NCBI GenBank assembly: GCA_963210315.1
Contig: OY723308.1
Span: forward strand, 248,001-312,000
Direction of reading: 5' to 3'
Source of the DNA: Rhynchopus euleeides
Taxonomy: Eukaryota; Euglenozoa; Diplonemea; Diplonemida; Diplonemidae
DNA length: 64,000 nt
Shown here: piece after piece, positions 1 to 10,200 of the stretch
Layout: each line of letters opens with the position of its first letter
Numbering within the stretch: position 1 is the stretch's first letter
Translations under genes and position numbers: made by a program
The notes under the pieces: model-generated
The model's database searches: none
The model's input: the letters and a program-made list of their open reading frames with translations, nothing else
What the model was told of the DNA's origin: nothing

Positions 1-1
1 T

Positions 2-661
2 GCAGTCCGTCGCACGGCACTCCGAGTTGACTGCGTCCCACTTGCACTTCCCTGTGGAGGTCGGGCACGCACCAGGCGTCGTGTGCTGCGCGCAGTCCAC
101 ACCACCCGCGTCGATCCCGAACGCGATGAACTCCGCCTTCTCCGCCCCCGGGACGGTGATGATGGTCGACTCCCCACGTGCCAGCTGCCGGCGGAACGCA
201 CCCATGGGGTGCTCGAAGCTGGCCCCAGGCGCACCCGTGACAAACCGCGGGGCGCACTGGTTGCGCTTCCACCCAGGTGTGACGGAGAGCAGCCCCGGGA
301 TCCCGCCCTGGTACTTCGTCACGCAGCTGTGGGAGCACGTGTAGAAGAAGACCCACGCGTCGCACACCTCCACGGCCGATGTGTCGGGGCACGTGAACTT
401 CACGTCCACCCCCACGGGCAGCTGCCACTGCGGGATCGTGAGCGGCAGCAGCTCCAGGAACGCCGGTGGGTTGCGCAGCTGCGAACCCATCAGGTCGGGC
501 CACGCCTCAACCCCGTGCGCCATCAGCGCCAGGTTGATGCTCCCCACCGGCCCCACCACCACGGAGTGCGCCCCGAGTGCCGGAGGGTGCTCGGAAGTAA
601 CATCGATCACCCCCCTGGCCACAGTGAGTGACGCCACAGCCGCAAGAAACACGGTTGCCAT
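2..661 (-). CDS. Secreted cysteine-rich protein, copy 1 (C-terminus cut by window edge)
   Basis: This is the first of two near-identical tandem genes; the start codon is at 661 and 220 codons are visible before the window ends. The first ~17 residues (MATVFLAAVASLTVARG) form a short hydrophobic signal peptide, so the product is probably secreted or enters the endomembrane system. The mature part has many cysteines and no membrane segment. I do not recognise the family. Compared with the complete copy (1389-2147), I count nine base differences in the shared coding part. Eight are synonymous; the ninth, at 609, gives Val here and Gly in copy 2, just after the signal peptide. That pattern suggests both genes are under selection. 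The last ~32 codons, including the Cys-rich tail, lie outside the window. Confidence 0.7.
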   Translation of the reverse strand, partial: MATVFLAAVASLTVARGVIDVTSEHPPALGAHSVVVGPVGSINLALMAHGVEAWPDLMGSQLRNPPAFLELLPLTIPQWQLPVGVDVKFTCPDTSAVEVCDAWVFFYTCSHSCVTKYQGGIPGLLSVTPGWKRNQCAPRFVTGAPGASFEHPMGAFRRQLARGESTIITVPGAEKAEFIAFGIDAGGVDCAQHTTPGACPTSTGKCKWDAVNSECRATDC

Positions 662-1388
662 CTTTCCTGTCTGTTGTCTGCTGTCTGGTGTAAAAGTGTA
701 GCAGCGAATGCCTGTTGGTTGGGTGTTGCTGTGTGTCTGTGAATCATCCCCCACCACAATCAGCACTAAACGTCTCGAAGACGATCATCCGCATGTGCGC
801 AGAGTCATGACAGATAAGACTTGATCCGATGCAATGCTGCAAGAAGTGTGGGGTGGGTGGGGCAACCTGCGAATCAACGTCCGTGACGACATGTCCGCAC
901 ACAGGGGCAGTGCGGCCCATCTGCAATCAGTTTGCGCAGTGGGACACACACGCACACCCGGCACAGCGACAGCAACGGCAACTCCGCAGACAGCGGAGAC
1001 AGCAAAGACATGCCAGAAGGGTGTCATCTGGGCATGGATCGGTTGTGAATCAGCAGAAGAGCGCAGGCAGGCTGCAGCTGGAGGGCGGGAACGGAAGGGA
1101 CACGGCTGTTTGGTTGCTTGCACCGTGAGTGCAGCAGCAAAGCACCGTGAGTTCCGTCCCCGTCTCCAGAGCAGAGACAATGCAAAGGGGCCAGCACCAG
1201 CACACAGACATCACGCTTTATGCATCTGCGCATAAGCGCGGGGCCTGTGGCTGGCGTGCTGGCCTTGTCTTGTTGCCAGGAAACAAATGTCAAGGGTCAG
1301 AGCAGGAAAGATGGCGTGCAAACCGAAAAGGTGTCAGACGGTGCTGCACAACGGAGCCTTGGTAGTGCAGTGCAAGCAATACAGTCAT
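662..1388. other. Spacer between the two secreted-protein genes
   Basis: No convincing gene is seen. The first ~80 bases (662-743) are still part of the duplicated block and represent the shared 5' flank and probable promoter of the genes. From about 744 the two copies diverge completely. Confidence 0.5.
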
Positions 1389-2147
1389 TTACGGAACAGC
1401 GCCGAACGGGCCGTCGCTCAGGGGGCGGGTGTCCAGCCCGAGCCAGGGGCACTCGGGGCACATGGGTGCCGGACCCTGCCCGCCCTTGCAGTCCGTCGCA
1501 CGGCACTCCGAGTTGACTGCGTCCCACTTGCACTTCCCCGTCGAGGTCGGGCACGCACCAGGCGTCGTGTGCTGCGCGCAGTCCACACCACCCGCGTCGA
1601 TCCCGAACGCGATGAACTCCGCCTTCTCCGCCCCCGGGACGGTGATGATGGTCGACTCCCCACGTGCCAGCTGCCTGCGGAACGCACCCATCGGGTGCTC
1701 GAAGCTGGCCCCAGGTGCACCCGTCACGAACCGCGGGGCGCACTGGTTGCGCTTCCACCCAGGTGTGACGGAGAGCAGCCCCGGGATCCCGCCCTGGTAC
1801 TTCGTCACGCAGCTGTGGGAGCACGTGTAGAAGAAGACCCACGCGTCGCACACCTCCACGGCCGATGTGTCGGGGCACGTGAACTTCACGTCCACCCCCA
1901 CGGGCAGCTGCCACTGCGGGATCGTGAGCGGCAGCAGCTCCAGGAACGCCGGTGGGTTGCGCAGCTGCGAACCCATCAGGTCGGGCCACGCCTCAACCCC
2001 GTGCGCCATCAGCGCCAGGTTGATGCTCCCCACCGGCCCCACCACCACGGAGTGCGCCCCGAGTGCCGGAGGGTGCTCGGAAGTAACATCGATCCCCCCC
2101 CTGGCCACAGTGAGTGACGCCACAGCCGCAAGGAACACGGTTGCCAT
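1389..2147 (-). CDS. Secreted cysteine-rich protein, copy 2 (complete)
   Basis: A single-exon gene of 252 residues. The ATG at 2147 was chosen because it begins a clear signal peptide (MATVFLAAVASLTVARG) and because identity with copy 1 extends through it; the open frame upstream to 2408 has no such support. The mature protein has about a dozen cysteines, concentrated in the second half, with pairs such as CPDTSAVEVC and a C-terminal stretch (CKGGQGPAPMCPEC). It has no transmembrane helix and ends in GPFGAVP. The function is unknown. Disulfide-bonded extracellular or vacuolar protein is an inference from the signal peptide and cysteine content. It lies on the same strand as copy 1 and is separated from it by 0.73 kb. 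Confidence 0.7.
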   Translation of the reverse strand: MATVFLAAVASLTVARGGIDVTSEHPPALGAHSVVVGPVGSINLALMAHGVEAWPDLMGSQLRNPPAFLELLPLTIPQWQLPVGVDVKFTCPDTSAVEVCDAWVFFYTCSHSCVTKYQGGIPGLLSVTPGWKRNQCAPRFVTGAPGASFEHPMGAFRRQLARGESTIITVPGAEKAEFIAFGIDAGGVDCAQHTTPGACPTSTGKCKWDAVNSECRATDCKGGQGPAPMCPECPWLGLDTRPLSDGPFGAVP

Positions 2148-2229
2148 CTTTCCTGTCTGTTGTCTGCTGTCTGGTGTAAAAGTGTAGCAGCGAATGCCTG
2201 TTGGTTGGGTGTTGCTGTGTGTGTGTGAA
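1487..2229. repeat. Tandem segmental duplication, second unit (first unit 1-743)
   Basis: Positions 1487-2229 match 1-743 at a constant offset of 1486 bases, with about a dozen substitutions and no indel seen in the coding part. The block covers the secreted-protein gene and about 82 bases of 5' flank. The left end of unit 1 is outside the window, so the full unit length is unknown. Confidence 0.9.
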
Positions 2230-2937
2230 GCTTCTGCAACATCCACACACGGCACAAGGCTGCCTTCCTGACAACACAGTGAAGGAATCGGGGGGTCGGC
2301 GGAGGCCTCCGTGAATAGCCTTTGACCCCTCCGGCGTGGGGGACGTTCCGCTCTGCTCCATGTGGGGTAAAGAGGCAACCCCCTGAATCCCAAAACAAAC
2401 CACTTCAAGCTGAGAGGTGCGCGGATGCAGCAAGGCCCTCGCTCTCTCTCTCTCTCTCGCCCTCACCACCCCCACCCCCCCTCCATCACCCCTCGCCTAC
2501 AGCTCCCCCCCCCCCCCCAGGAAGCGGCAAACCAACAACGACAACAACAGCAACAACAAGCGCGCCAAAAGCTCTTATTTAAGCACACCACCTCCACCTC
2601 ACATCCTCACTCAACGGAGCAGTGGATGCAGAACGCGGGTTTGCCTGTCAAAGCGGAACCGCAAGCGTGCCCTCGCCAGATGTCCTCACCGCTCCGGGCT
2701 GGGGTATCGAACCCGCCTTAAGGAACGCGTGAGAAGAACGGCGAAAGGACAGGGAGAGAGAGAGAGAGAAGAGAGACAGGGAGCGGCTTCGGGTGGTCTA
2801 CTGTGGGTGGATACTGACCCACGTCCTGGAAGGGTCGGCCCTGTGCGTGTGTCTCGTGTGTGTTGGGGCAGTGGAGGCCACATCGAGACCAGGGTGATCA
2901 GCGTGTGCTCCACACTGCCACAAAACGTTAAAACACG

Positions 2938-2938
<1 letters not shown>
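2148..2938. other. Intergenic, no gene seen
   Basis: Contains the shared 5' flank of the secreted-protein gene (to ~2229), a CT-rich tract near 2440-2460, a C-run near 2503-2518 and a GA tract near 2755-2770. The open frames here consist of low-complexity sequence and resemble no family I know. Confidence 0.5.

Positions 2939-2983
<45 letters not shown>
2939..2983. repeat. (TG)n microsatellite
   Basis: About 22 TG units. Together with the (GT)n tract at 3504-3554 it brackets the Cys/His cassette at 3044-3334. Confidence 0.98.
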
Positions 2984-2985
<2 letters not shown>

Positions 2986-3038
2986 TGATAGTGGTTTTAA
3001 GTGGGTAACCCTGCGCGGATCTGTGCCCACTCCCCGCC
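2984..3038. repeat. ~50-bp hairpin motif next to TG tract, copy 1
   Basis: Sequence just 3' of the TG tract with the core GATAGTGGTTTTAAGTGGG, ending GTGCCCACTCCCC. AGTGGG and CCCACT can pair as a short stem. A close copy is at 42551-42602 and a more diverged one at 3555-3605, each beside GT-rich DNA and in the same orientation. Confidence 0.7.
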
Positions 3039-3043
3039 CACCC

Positions 3044-3334
3044 CTACGTCACAGCGGATGCCCCACTCGGGTTAGAGTGTGGGGCCAACTCAGTGCCACT
3101 CCGAGGAGGGCGTGAGGCATAGCCAGCGTGGTGCGTGCCGCAACAGTGTGTGAGTGATTTCGCACTGCTGTGGCAGTCCCCGCACCGGCCCATGCGATGC
3201 GTCTTGCAAAATTCCATGGTGACTTGCAAGCCGTCGTTCTTCCCGTGGTGGTCCCGGCAGCAGTCCTCTTCCGAGAGGCGCCGGCGCCGGCAGTCCACGC
3301 AGCGGGGTTTCCAGTGCAGAGCGCAGGTAAGCAT
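3044..3334 (-). pseudogene. Cys/His-rich cassette related to the C-terminus of the retrotransposon protein
   Basis: A 96-codon open frame rich in Cys and His. It matches the C-terminal Cys/His region of the non-LTR retrotransposon protein at about 30.16-30.40 kb: EEDCCRDHHGKNDGLQV here against MEDCCRAHHRQDDGLPV there, and FCKTHRMGRCGDC against FCSTHRLLRCGTC. The spacing of Cys and His is mostly preserved, so this is a homologous zinc-binding module. No reverse transcriptase lies next to it. The piece sits between two TG tracts (2939-2983, 3504-3554), so it may be a heavily truncated relative of the element, or an independent small zinc-finger gene. The ATG at 3334 is only the first available one; the true 5' end is not known. 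Confidence 0.55.
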
Positions 3335-3501
3335 CTTCGCGTTCCGTCTGGCTCCAGGGGGGGCAGTCCGGGGAGCAGCGCCCCGTCGTTCCCATGACCG
3401 TCCTGTCCGGGCGTTGGCTTGCCGGCTGCTGGCAGTCCATTGCTGGGCCGCTTGCTGCCACCCCTCTGGGTAGTGGGGCTGCGGTGCGAAGGTTGCGGCC
3501 C

Positions 3502-3503
<2 letters not shown>

Positions 3504-3554
<51 letters not shown>
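3504..3554. repeat. (GT)n microsatellite with a diverged hairpin motif downstream
   Basis: About 25 GT units followed at 3555-3605 by a diverged copy of the 2984-3038 motif (GTTTTAGGTGG ... TTGCCCACTCT). The cassette in between is therefore flanked on both sides by TG tract plus motif. Confidence 0.85.
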
Positions 3555-3556
<2 letters not shown>

Positions 3557-3605
3557 TGACCAGTTTTAGGTGGCGGACCCCGGTAGAGCATTGCCCACTC
3601 TATGT

Positions 3606-4789
3606 GTGTGTGGTATGTTTGCACGGGTCAGACTGTCCATTTGAGAGACAGAGATAAAAAAAACAATGTGTGCGTTTTTGTGCGTTTTGTACGTTGCGTG
3701 CGCTCAGGGGAGACCGGGCTGTGGGGGGCGGAGGCAGGCATTTTCGACACCGGGCCAGAAAAAAAAGCGGATGGAATGCGCAGTGGGGGTGTCCGAAGGG
3801 ATCTGCCTGCTCACAAAACAGTGCAATCGCACAGAGTCTTGACACAGATCCGAGGCCGCACCCCCCGCCCCCCATATGAACGCTCTCCTTGGCCGTGCTC
3901 TTTGCAGCCCCACCCCCCGCCCCTCGTGAGGGTTATTCCTTCCACATGCTTCGCTACAGGTGGGTATGGGCCAGGGCATTTGAGAAACCTTTTCCGAACA
4001 ACAAGATCCGAACTTTAGACACCCCCCCCCCTCCGCAGAGTGGTGGAGCAACAGCGGGAGAGCGGCTGGGCTCTCGGTAACACCAGGTGTGGAGGCGGAC
4101 CGCGTTGCAGCAGCAGTGCCCCAATGGGATGATGGAGTGCTGTGTCTAGGCCTTCAGGCCGTTGGCAAACTCCTGCGCGGTTGTGGAGGGTGGTGGCGTG
4201 GTGTGGGGGTCGGGCAATGTAGAGAACGTAGTTTATGTAGAGAGGGTGTCAGAGGGTGTCGAAGCGCCAAGAAGTACGACTTGCAGCGTCACTTCGAAGG
4301 TCCTGAGAAGGTCCTGAAGAGGGCACGGGAGCGGCAGGAGCGGCAACGGTCCGACGGACGCATCATGGCAGTGCTCTCCTCCGCTACCCGCCACGCCACC
4401 CTCTCCTCCAAGAAGGCAGCGCAAGTGTCACTGTTCTTGGGGATCGCCCCACAAGCTGACGCAGGCCTTCTTCATGCTCGCCGGCTGCTCGGCGGGATTG
4501 ACGTGCTGCAGTCCGCCTGCACGAGGGACATCACCGCCACCACCATGGCCTACATAAAGAAGGCGATTAACCAATCGTCGTCTTTTGTTGTGTTGCGCGA
4601 GCTCGGCACATCCGGGTCCCGCCACATGCAGAGCGTTCTGGTGCAGACGGCAAGTCGTACTTCTTGGCACCTCTGATGCTTGCAATTCGCTTGACGCGTT
4701 GACGGGGGGAACAATTCCACTGGACAATTCGATGGTGTTGCGTGTATGAGAGCAAAAGAATGCCTCAGTATGCAAACAACGTGTGGTGG
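3606..4789. other. Intergenic with a 403-bp segment bounded by a 19-bp inverted repeat
   Basis: A perfect 19-bp inverted repeat, GCCAAGAAGTACGACTTGC at 4266-4284 and its complement at 4650-4668, bounds a 403-bp segment. No flanking target duplication is evident. A 195-codon + strand frame (4089-4676) overlaps it. Its text AKKYDLQRHF looks slightly like the end of a BED-type zinc finger, but the preceding CxxC is not in a standard place, so I do not call a gene. Confidence 0.5.
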
Positions 4790-5111
4790 TTTCTAGACTC
4801 CAACCTTAACACCTAGCGCCCGCTTGATGGGATCTGCGCTAAGCTGACTCGGGTGTCATGTGCGTGAAGTGAGAGGTGTGCTGATCATCTTGGTGTGGTG
4901 CTGACCAGTGGCACCAAAGAAGGGGTGTTGTGATTTCTAGACTCCAACCTTAACACCTAGCGCCCGCTTTGTGGGATCTGCGCTAAGCTGACTCGGGTGT
5001 CATAAGAGAAGTGATCTGGGCTTAATTTTCGTAACACACGTGTTTCTAGACTCCAACCTTAACACCTAGCGCCCGCTTGATGGGATCCGCGCTAAGCTGA
5101 CTCGGGTGTCA
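4790..5111. repeat. Three direct copies of a 69-bp structured repeat
   Basis: Copies at 4790-4858, 4934-5002 and 5043-5111 start TTTCTAGACTCCAACC and end CTGACTCGGGTGTCA, with 0-4 differences in each pair. The spacers (75 and 40 bp) are unrelated. Read on the - strand, each can form a stem of TGACACC with GGTGTTA and TAGCGC with GCGCTA, with a 10-nt bulge. The conserved units and unconserved spacers look more like small RNA genes or binding modules than a simple tandem satellite. They lie immediately downstream of threonine synthase. Confidence 0.8.
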
Positions 5112-5131
5112 TGTGAAGTGGGATGTGCCGA

Positions 5132-7202
5132 TCAGCAACGGGGCGGGGCGGGGGTGGGGGGCAATGTTAACCCAAAAACCCTCCATACCGACAGCATCTC
5201 CATCACCTTCTCCTCAGACTTGCTGCAGACGTGGAGGTCTGTCAGGTCGGTCCCCTGGGCCACCACCTGGGCCAGGGCGCGCGGCACAGGTGTGCTCGCG
5301 CGCCCTGCGATGTCCTTGTACACAGCGCTGACGTCATACGGCTTCAGCGACGGGGCAGACGCGCCGTCGAGACCCTGTGAATTGCGGAGTGGCTTCAATA
5401 CAAAATATAGGGTGTGATGGTGGTGCGCCAAAATCTGGGCAAAACACCAAAATACCCCCCACCCCCTCAGAAGGCAGTGACGCGTTGCATACCTCCTTGA
5501 CAGCGTCGGGGAACTTCGCGAAGGATGCCGTGGCTGCAAGCAGCACAGGAACCTCCTTCTCACCTGCGTCACGCAGCTTCTGCTTGTAGTCACGCAGCAC
5601 CTTGTAGCCGCAGGCGGTGTGTGTGTCGAGAAGGTAGTCGTACTTCTCCTGGACATCACGGATCGTCGAGAGGCACTCAGCCTCCGTCGCAAAGCCTGCC
5701 GCAAAGCTTGTGTCCATGGACTCCTTCACCACGGGGGGCACGGTGAACTCTCCGCAGGTGTCCAGGTCCTTCATCATGCCCGCCACCAGGCCTGAGTCGC
5801 GTCCGCTCAGCAAGTAGAGGAAGCGCTCCACGTTGGACGACTTCAGGATGTCGATGGAGGGCGAGGCGGTGAGGGTCAGCCCGCGCCCCTTTGTGGCGTA
5901 GCGCCCTGTGGTGATGAAGTCGGTCAACACGTTGTTGACGTTCGACGCGCAGATGAACCGGCGGAACGGCACACCGCAGAGCTTCGCGTAGTAGCCGCTC
6001 AGGATGTTGCCGAAGTTGCCTGTCGGGACACACACGTCCACAGGCTCGCCCACCTTGACGACACCCTGCTTGACAAGGCGCGCGTAGGCGAAGATGTAGT
6101 ACACAATCTGGGGCAGCAGGCGCCCCCAGTTGATGGAGTTGGCGGACGACAAGACTGCGTTGTGCGACTTCCGCAGGTGCACCCTGTAGTCGCCGTTGTT
6201 GAAGATGTGCTTCACGGTTGTCTGGCAGAAGTCGAAATCGGCGTCGACCCCCACGACACGCACGTTCCCACCGTCACAGGCGAGCATCTGCTTCTTCTGC
6301 ACAGCAGACACGCCGTTCTTCGGGTACAGCACCATAATTGCAATCCCGCTCTCCTGCATGAACCCGTTGATGGCAGCCACACCGGTGTCCCCGCTTGTCG
6401 CCGCAAGGATGACGTACTGGCTTGCCGACCGCGCTATGCTCTTGGTGAAGAACTTCGGGAACAGCTGCAGCGCAAAGTCCTTGAACGCGGCCGTCGGCCC
6501 GTGGAACAGCTCCATCACATGCGCCTCATCCACGCCTGACCCCACCTTCCTGACGGGGCACACGCTGCCCTCGCCGTCCACCTCCCAGCGCAGCTGCGAG
6601 TAGGCCTGGCGCACGATCTTCTTCAGCTCCTGGGGGGTTGCGGTGCGCGCCCCTGCGATGTGCGGCACGAAAGACTCCAGGACGTACGTGGCCGCATCGT
6701 GGTACGGCATGTGCTGCAGCAGGGCCAGGTCCTCCAGGGTGAAGGTCGGGATGTGCTGCGGCATGAACAGCCCGCCGTCCTGCGCAATGCCAGTGCGCAC
6801 GACATGCAGGAAATCGTAGCCCTCCCCGCCACAGCCACGGGAGGAGTCGAACCACGGGCACGCCGTGATGCGCGACACCACACGCTGCGCGAGCTGCGCG
6901 TCCGTCTCCCCTGCGAACGCCACGACACGCACATCAAACAGGTCCAGGTGCACCGACGTGCTGCTGAGGTCACGCGCCTCCTCGGCACTCTGCACGTACA
7001 CCACGATACCGCCCTTCCCGTGGATGCGCAGGACGCTGTCGCCCACAAGCGCGTCGTCCTTCTCACCACGCAGGTCAGCCACAGTGCATCCCTGCACACC
7101 CTCCTGTGCAGCACGCGACGTCACCGCCACACGGATCAGGTCGCCACCGCGCCTCTCCGTCCCGATCAGGAGCACATTCGCGAGATGCGACTTCCACGAC
7201 AT
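5132..7202 (-). CDS. Threonine synthase (two exons seen)
   Basis: Pyridoxal-phosphate enzyme converting O-phosphohomoserine to threonine. Exon 1 is 7202-5493 and exon 2 starts at 5374, so the intron is 5492-5375 (GTATGC...CACAG, phase 0); joining them gives KEV-free ...FPDAVKE/GLDGASAP. The family start is seen at residues ~133-149 (HVVRTGIAQDGGLFMPQ). The PLP lysine is K241 in ELFHGPTAAFKDFALQ, and the SGDTG phosphate loop is at ~270. Residues 1-130 are an extension that I do not recognise. The ATG at 7202 (MSWKSHL) was chosen as the first after which the protein looks non-repetitive. Exon 2 either reads to the stop at 5132 (650 residues in total) or splices again at a GTATGG donor at 5188; I cannot decide between these. 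The gene is on the same strand as its neighbours. Confidence 0.9.
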
Positions 7203-10200
7203 CTTCCTGTCCTGCCGTGTGTCTTCCTGTGCCGCAGGTGCGGGTGTGGCAGAGGGCTGGCCAGGCCAAAACCCAACGGGGCGGGACACACACAGCACAG
7301 CCACAACAGGGGAATGAGCGCCGCAACGTGCAGATGCAGAGGGGGGCGAAGGGGAGGGGGGAGAGGGGACCACCTTTTCCCCACAGCATCAATCTCAGGC
7401 ACAACCGCCGTGCCACCAGATCTACCACTGCATCTCTGTTCCCCAACACGCTCCCTAGGCTCGGCTCTCTGCTGGGCGGCTCAGGAACAGCGATGCCACA
7501 CTGCGCCGTGCTGCTGACAGGCTCCCCCGTGCAGCTGCAGGTGGGCACAACGAGAGGAATGGTCTTCGCTGCGGGTGCCGAAAACGGTGCGAACCCTTTT
7601 GGTGCAGAAATCCTCCTTCATGTATAGAGGGGAGGAAGGCAAACAAACAAAACCACAGCCGAGCTGATTGTTCTTCCCCCCCATCCCCACCCCCCCCCCC
7701 CCGCCCCGCACCCGAATTAGTTGCCGGCAGCGAAGACCCACCTCCCAAAAAAAAGACACAAACACATCGCAAAATCGCAAGAAGAGAGCGCAAGAAATAA
7801 ATAGACAGCCGAGGAACAAAGGTGGAGACAACCGGGGGACAGACACGCCAAGCAGGCAGGCAGTGGCAGGCAGTGTGTCTGAAGGCTTGTCGAGAGACAC
7901 GGATCAGGCGGCACGCGATACGGCGTCCCTTTCTTTGGGGAGCGGGGGGGAGGAAGGGGTGCTGCTGCAAAGGGGGGGGGGGGGGTTGGCGACCTTCGCA
8001 GCAGAACCAGATGGAGGTACAGAAGAGATCGCGGGAGGTTTGGGAGGCTGCTGCTTGCCACCGAGAGGGAGGGCGCACTGCGAGGGTGGGGAGATGAGGT
8101 GCTGAACGAATGAATGCTGAGAAAGTGTCGCTGCGCTCGTTCTCCACTTGTGCTGCCGTTTCCTTGATGCGGTGACACAACAAGGGGGTGGATGTCTGCC
8201 CACAGTTGGCTTCCACCCGCCCCCCCTGTGTTGGGGCCAATCCCTGGTTTTTTGAACGATTTGAACGATTTTTGGCCGTGTTCGTAGCGTCCCACATCCC
8301 CCCCCCCTCCCCCACCCTGCCTATATCCTCCCGAGGCAAAACACAACAGCAAACAATAAGAAAACAAAGGCCCTGATTGCGGTGCACAGCGCCTGAGGCA
8401 GCCAGACATAGTTTTTCGGAGTGAGGTCGGGGGGGGAGGGGGGAGGTGGGCGGCGGCGGCGGCGTGGAGCAGCCAAAAGAAAAGGCGATATCCGCCTTGG
8501 CCCTCCCCTTTTCCCCCTTTCCCCCTCCACCACCCCCCCCCCTCCCTCACCTCGGAGCTGCACGCAAAAAAAATGGATGAAGGAATTGAACTGGCGGGTT
8601 CTTCTCCGGTAAAACTCTTGCAAAAGAAAACCACCCCCTCCTCCCCCGCAAAAAAAAACCCGGTGGCTTTTCGACGGGGGGAGAGGGGGTTTGCGTGTCT
8701 CTGAAACTGGAGAGGATTTCCACGGCTGCAAGTCGGGTATGTATGAAGAACGGGGCGGCATATGGGTGGTGGTGCGCAAGACACATCAAGCTGCGCTAAT
8801 TTGTTTGACCCTTCCAAGCCAGATGTGAACACCAGGCAGTGTCATAAGGCATCCCCAACGGGTTTATGTGTTATGAAGGGGAGGATAGGAGAAGGTATGC
8901 AGGCACACAGGTTGTGTGTGCGGTTGCACTCTACGGGGTTTGCCTCTGGGCATTTCCTTGTTCAAAATAACGGCGGCACAACAAAGTCACAAAAAGCACG
9001 AATCATCGGTGGGTCGGGCGGTGTGTTGTGTGGGGTGCGGGTGCGGGGGTTCCACTCACACCACCTTCACACAAGACACTCGGCCCAAATGAACTGAAAT
9101 AAGCAAACCGGTCCGGAGGATAGACAAAAACAGATGGAGGAACGGACACAAACACACGTGAAGCTCTTTCTCTTTTCTTTGCAACAGTGCAGATCACAGC
9201 GAGCACACCAGGCTCCTTATGGGATCGCCTCCACTGTCGTGAACACACGTGAAACTTCTCTTGTTTTTTTTTCAGCAGTGCCTTTACTTCACCTTTCATT
9301 TGCAGCAGTGTCGAACCGCAGCACACCACACTCTCGCTCTGCTGATGCGATGCTCCACTGCCGAGAAAAATAATGAACACAACACATGAGAGATACGCTC
9401 CACCCAAGCCGACCCACCCACGACACCCACAACCTCACTCGGAGAACCATCGACCCTCCGCATTGCAAGACATGGGATGCGGGGAGGGGGGGGCGAGGGT
9501 TAGGTGGGAGAACCCCTTTGAGATTTCCGTATTATCACAGGCGCACTGAGTCACATTCCAGGCCACTATGTGGCACACAACGGAGGGGTGTGCGTGCGGA
9601 AGCGAAGCAGAGAAGCAGCAAGGCACACTGAGCGTGACCTCTCCCACCCCCTTCACTCGTGATACAGGCAGTGTGTGTCCCCGAGATCTAGTGATATGCT
9701 TGGCCTGTGTGACACCCCAAGGCACCGGCGATGGTAGGATGTTACCTTCCACCTCCTCTGCGCCAAGACGGGCGTATGTTGCATAATGTGGGTGGGGTAG
9801 GGGGTCGGCGTGGTCTTGGCTAGATCAAGGGAATGGGTCGGGCGTCCTGTCCCCTCCCCTCCCAGACGCACGCAAGAAACTCGGGATGCTAGCAAAGGTA
9901 TAGGGGGTGGGGTGATGATCCGGAATCGGTTCTGAGCCAGTTCCTTCGGCGGGTTGGCCACAGGTGTGGCCACCAGCATGTGGGCGGGGGGGCGGTGTGT
10001 GCGTCACCCGACCCAGATTCAACCACAAAGACGCTGTTCAGGCAGCGAGGTGGAGGTGGAGCTGGGCCAATACACAGCAGGGCGAGATGCGATAGGCGAT
10101 AGGCGGCGAGCAGACGGCGAGAGAAGCTTTTTTGTTGCTGCGCAAAGCAAGCCCACATGGGGTACGGCGTATGGCGCTTTGGCTTCTCACAGCAGTGGTG

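Noticed and set aside
2686..2740. GGTTCGATACC on - strand, resembling a tRNA T-arm
   Set aside because: No A box or acceptor pairing at the required distance; not a tRNA.
4790..5111. tRNA interpretation of the 69-bp units
   Set aside because: B-box-like and A-box-like text is present, but the stems do not form a cloverleaf and no T33-type anticodon loop exists.
8321..8832. Several 100-370-codon frames at 7.5-8.8 kb
   Set aside because: Low-complexity Pro/Gly/Ser/Phe text created by C-, G- and A-runs; frames overlap on both strands without a recognisable domain.
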